From Alistipes megaguti (GTDB taxonomy: Bacteria; Bacteroidota; Bacteroidia; Bacteroidales; Rikenellaceae), in contig NZ_LR027382.1 of assembly GCF_900604385.1 (NCBI RefSeq), positions 248,001 through 312,000 of the forward strand: a DNA stretch of 64,000 bases, read 5' to 3'. The translations under genes and the position numbers were made by a program. Below the pieces are notes generated by a model. It was not told the origin of the DNA and did no database searches. It saw only the letters and a program-made list of their open reading frames with translations. Shown here in pieces: positions 62,580 through 64,000 of this stretch; position 1 is the stretch's first letter; every line of letters starts with the position of its first letter.

Positions 62580-63119
62580 ATGCTGAAAAAACTGCTGATG
62601 ATGAGCCTGGCGGCCCTTGCGCTGGCTGCCTGCAACGACGAAGCCGACGAAGGAATCCAGTACGCGACGAGCAACCCCTCGATCGTCGACGGGGTCTTCA
62701 CAAGCGACAACATGCACTTCTACGGAACGGCCAAGGTGACCGATTCGGAGGGCAACGTCTTCACAGACCCGGAAGCCTGGTTCGAGTTTGCCGGCGACCG
62801 CGAAACGCTGGCCATCTACATGCACCAGACGCGTTTTGCCGAAAAGATGCCCCAACTGGACATGCGCATCTACCGCATCCCCTACACCGGAGGCGAGGGA
62901 GCTTCGCTCTCCTTCTCGTCGGAGAGCCTCATACCGCAGGTCCGGCTCCCGAATCAGGTGGGCGGCGGTTACAGCTACCAGGACATGCCCGCCTACACGC
63001 TTACCGGCGTCGAGGGATCGGTCAACGACATCGTCTGCCGCATGGCCTTCACCTGCAGCGTGCCCAAGCTCGGAAGCTACCGCATGGAGTACGAAGGGCT
63101 CCTGCTGGTAAAAAAATAG
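62580..63119 (+). CDS. Calycin-like lipoprotein
   Basis: 179 residues. Lipobox ALAAC (Cys about 18), then NDEADEG, an acidic surface-export-like stretch. The beta-rich body resembles the calycin-like domain that often accompanies Bacteroidota TonB-dependent receptors: VFTDPEAWFEFAGDRETLAI, FAEKMPQLDMRIYRIPY, YTLTGVEGSVNDIVCRMAFT. It probably captures the ligand of the receptor on the cell surface, by inference from adjacency. The receptor's stop is 1 nt upstream, so they are translationally coupled. Confidence 0.7.
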   Translation: MLKKLLMMSLAALALAACNDEADEGIQYATSNPSIVDGVFTSDNMHFYGTAKVTDSEGNVFTDPEAWFEFAGDRETLAIYMHQTRFAEKMPQLDMRIYRIPYTGGEGASLSFSSESLIPQVRLPNQVGGGYSYQDMPAYTLTGVEGSVNDIVCRMAFTCSVPKLGSYRMEYEGLLLVKK

Positions 63120-63137
63120 TCCTCACGGGGATGGAGT

Positions 63138-63170
63138 TTGCCTGCGAAGTGTTAACTTTGCAGGCGAAAC
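63138..63170 (+). promoter_or_regulatory. nadC -7 box inside an inverted repeat
   Basis: TAACTTTG at 63154-63161 (perfect -7). It lies between the arms TTTGCCTGC (63138-63146) and GCAGGC-GAAA (63161-63170), an inverted repeat with one extra base that could be an operator. Confidence 0.5.
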
Positions 63171-63188
63171 CATAAACAAGCACGAAAG

Positions 63189-64000
63189 ATGAAACCCGAA
63201 TACAGACCCTTTGTGGACGAACTGATCGAACTCTGCATCAAGGAGGATATCGGCGACGGCGACCACACGTCGCTCTGCTGCATCCCCGCCGACGAACACG
63301 GACGCATGCGCCTCTTGTGCAAGCAGGAGGGGGTGATCGCCGGTATCGAGATCGCGCAGATCGTCCTCCACCGCCTCGACCCCGAGATGCACTTCGAACA
63401 GGTGCTGCAGGACGGCAACCGCGTGAAGCCCGGCGACGTGGCCTTCTACGTCTCGGGACGCCTGCGCTCGCTGCTGCAGGCCGAGCGCATCGTGCTCAAC
63501 ATCATGCAGCGCATGAGCGGCGTGGCCACCCAGACGGCCGTCTATGTCAAGCGGCTCGAAGGGCTCCACACCAAAGTCCTCGACACGCGCAAGACGACAC
63601 CCGGCATGCGCGTGCTGGACAAGATGGCCGTCAAGTTCGGAGGAGGCGAAAACCACCGCATGGGGCTCTTCGACATGATCCTGCTGAAGGACAACCACAT
63701 CGACTTTGCCGGCGGTATCCGCAAGGCCATCACCGGCGCCCGCGAGTACCTCAAGGCCCACGACAAGAATCTCCCGATCGAATGCGAGGTCCGCACGCTG
63801 GAGGACATCGACGAGGTCTTCGCCGCGGGAGGCGTCGACCGCATCATGTTCGACAACTTCACGCCCGAGATGACGCGCCGCGCTGTCGAAAAGGTCGCCG
63901 GACGCTGCGAAACCGAATCCAGCGGCGGCATCACCCTCGAGACATTGCGCCAGTACGCCGAATGCGGCGTGGACTTCATCTCCGTCGGAGCGCTGACCCA
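63189..64000 (+). CDS. nadC: Nicotinate-nucleotide pyrophosphorylase (carboxylating), partial
   Basis: Quinolinate phosphoribosyltransferase of de novo NAD synthesis. The window contains the first 270 residues and no stop; the family is about 280-290, so only the end is missing. N-terminal EDIGDGDHTSLCCIPADEHG; the catalytic core with RIVLNIMQRMSGVATQTAVY, VLDTRKTTPGMRVLDKMAVK (phosphoribosyl-binding Lys/Arg), GGGENHRMGLFDMILLKDNH and the alpha/beta ESSGGITLETLRQYAECGVD. It probably starts a unit of its own, with the -7 box at 63154-63161. Confidence 0.95.
   Translation, partial: MKPEYRPFVDELIELCIKEDIGDGDHTSLCCIPADEHGRMRLLCKQEGVIAGIEIAQIVLHRLDPEMHFEQVLQDGNRVKPGDVAFYVSGRLRSLLQAERIVLNIMQRMSGVATQTAVYVKRLEGLHTKVLDTRKTTPGMRVLDKMAVKFGGGENHRMGLFDMILLKDNHIDFAGGIRKAITGAREYLKAHDKNLPIECEVRTLEDIDEVFAAGGVDRIMFDNFTPEMTRRAVEKVAGRCETESSGGITLETLRQYAECGVDFISVGALT

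Overview
This 64 kb window is chromosomal DNA from a GC-rich member of the Bacteroidales, most probably Alistipes or a close relative (family Rikenellaceae). The evidence for Bacteroidota is: a type III glutamine synthetase, a PorX-type regulator, many promoters of the Bacteroidota form (TTTG or TTG, about 20 nt, TAnnTTTG), a 29-residue bS22/COX24-like basic protein, a Porin_10-type outer membrane protein, and surface lipoproteins of the fimbrillin, DUF4493, PCMD and calycin-like types. High GC and the style of the genes suggest Alistipes, but that genus call is an inference. I saw no tRNA, rRNA, CRISPR array, insertion sequence or prophage.

Layout. 1-618: the 5' part of type III glutamine synthetase (minus). 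1220-5208: mutA-mutB, methylmalonyl-CoA mutase of the succinate-propionate route. 5494-6636: a YqhD-like alcohol dehydrogenase. 7203-19767: a long minus-strand run (rng, mfd, coaX, a FadL-like outer membrane protein, a TPR protein, lptC, a CNNM/CBS protein, a PpiD/SurA-like foldase), mostly nucleic-acid maintenance and envelope biogenesis. 20041-20438: HU and the tiny bS22-like gene. 20924-23433: porX-like regulator, tsaE and an SRPBCC protein. 23641-24910: a divergent pair of a short MotA/TolQ/ExbB-like membrane protein and a membrane-anchored LytTR regulator. 25101-27907: a Nudix hydrolase and a DPP-IV-like S9 lipoprotein peptidase.

28096-38195 is the main accessory region: a tight seven-gene operon with its own promoter-like -7 box and a strong terminator. 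It encodes a fimbrillin-like lipoprotein, three DUF4493-type lipoproteins (one with a C-terminal PCMD domain), two paralogous outer membrane beta-barrels and a final PCMD lipoprotein. I read it as an uncharacterised cell-surface assembly. 38307-50955 returns to housekeeping: a lytic transglycosylase, a porin, pssA, mannose-1-phosphate guanylyltransferase, murF, a MazG-like pyrophosphohydrolase, an OPT peptide transporter followed by peptidase T, nadE and a DUF4923 protein.

51204-64000: gdhA; a heavily decayed GH97 alpha-glycosidase pseudogene; a PAP2-like membrane protein; rpoN; asnS; a GH2-family protein that lacks its catalytic glutamates; rlmH; a three-gene set of a LuxR-type regulator with a degenerate receiver domain, a TonB-dependent receptor and a calycin-like lipoprotein; and the start of nadC. 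Several divergent gene pairs have promoters so close together that they overlap. Three separate 9-nt G/C homopolymers fall between 53.3 and 60.1 kb.
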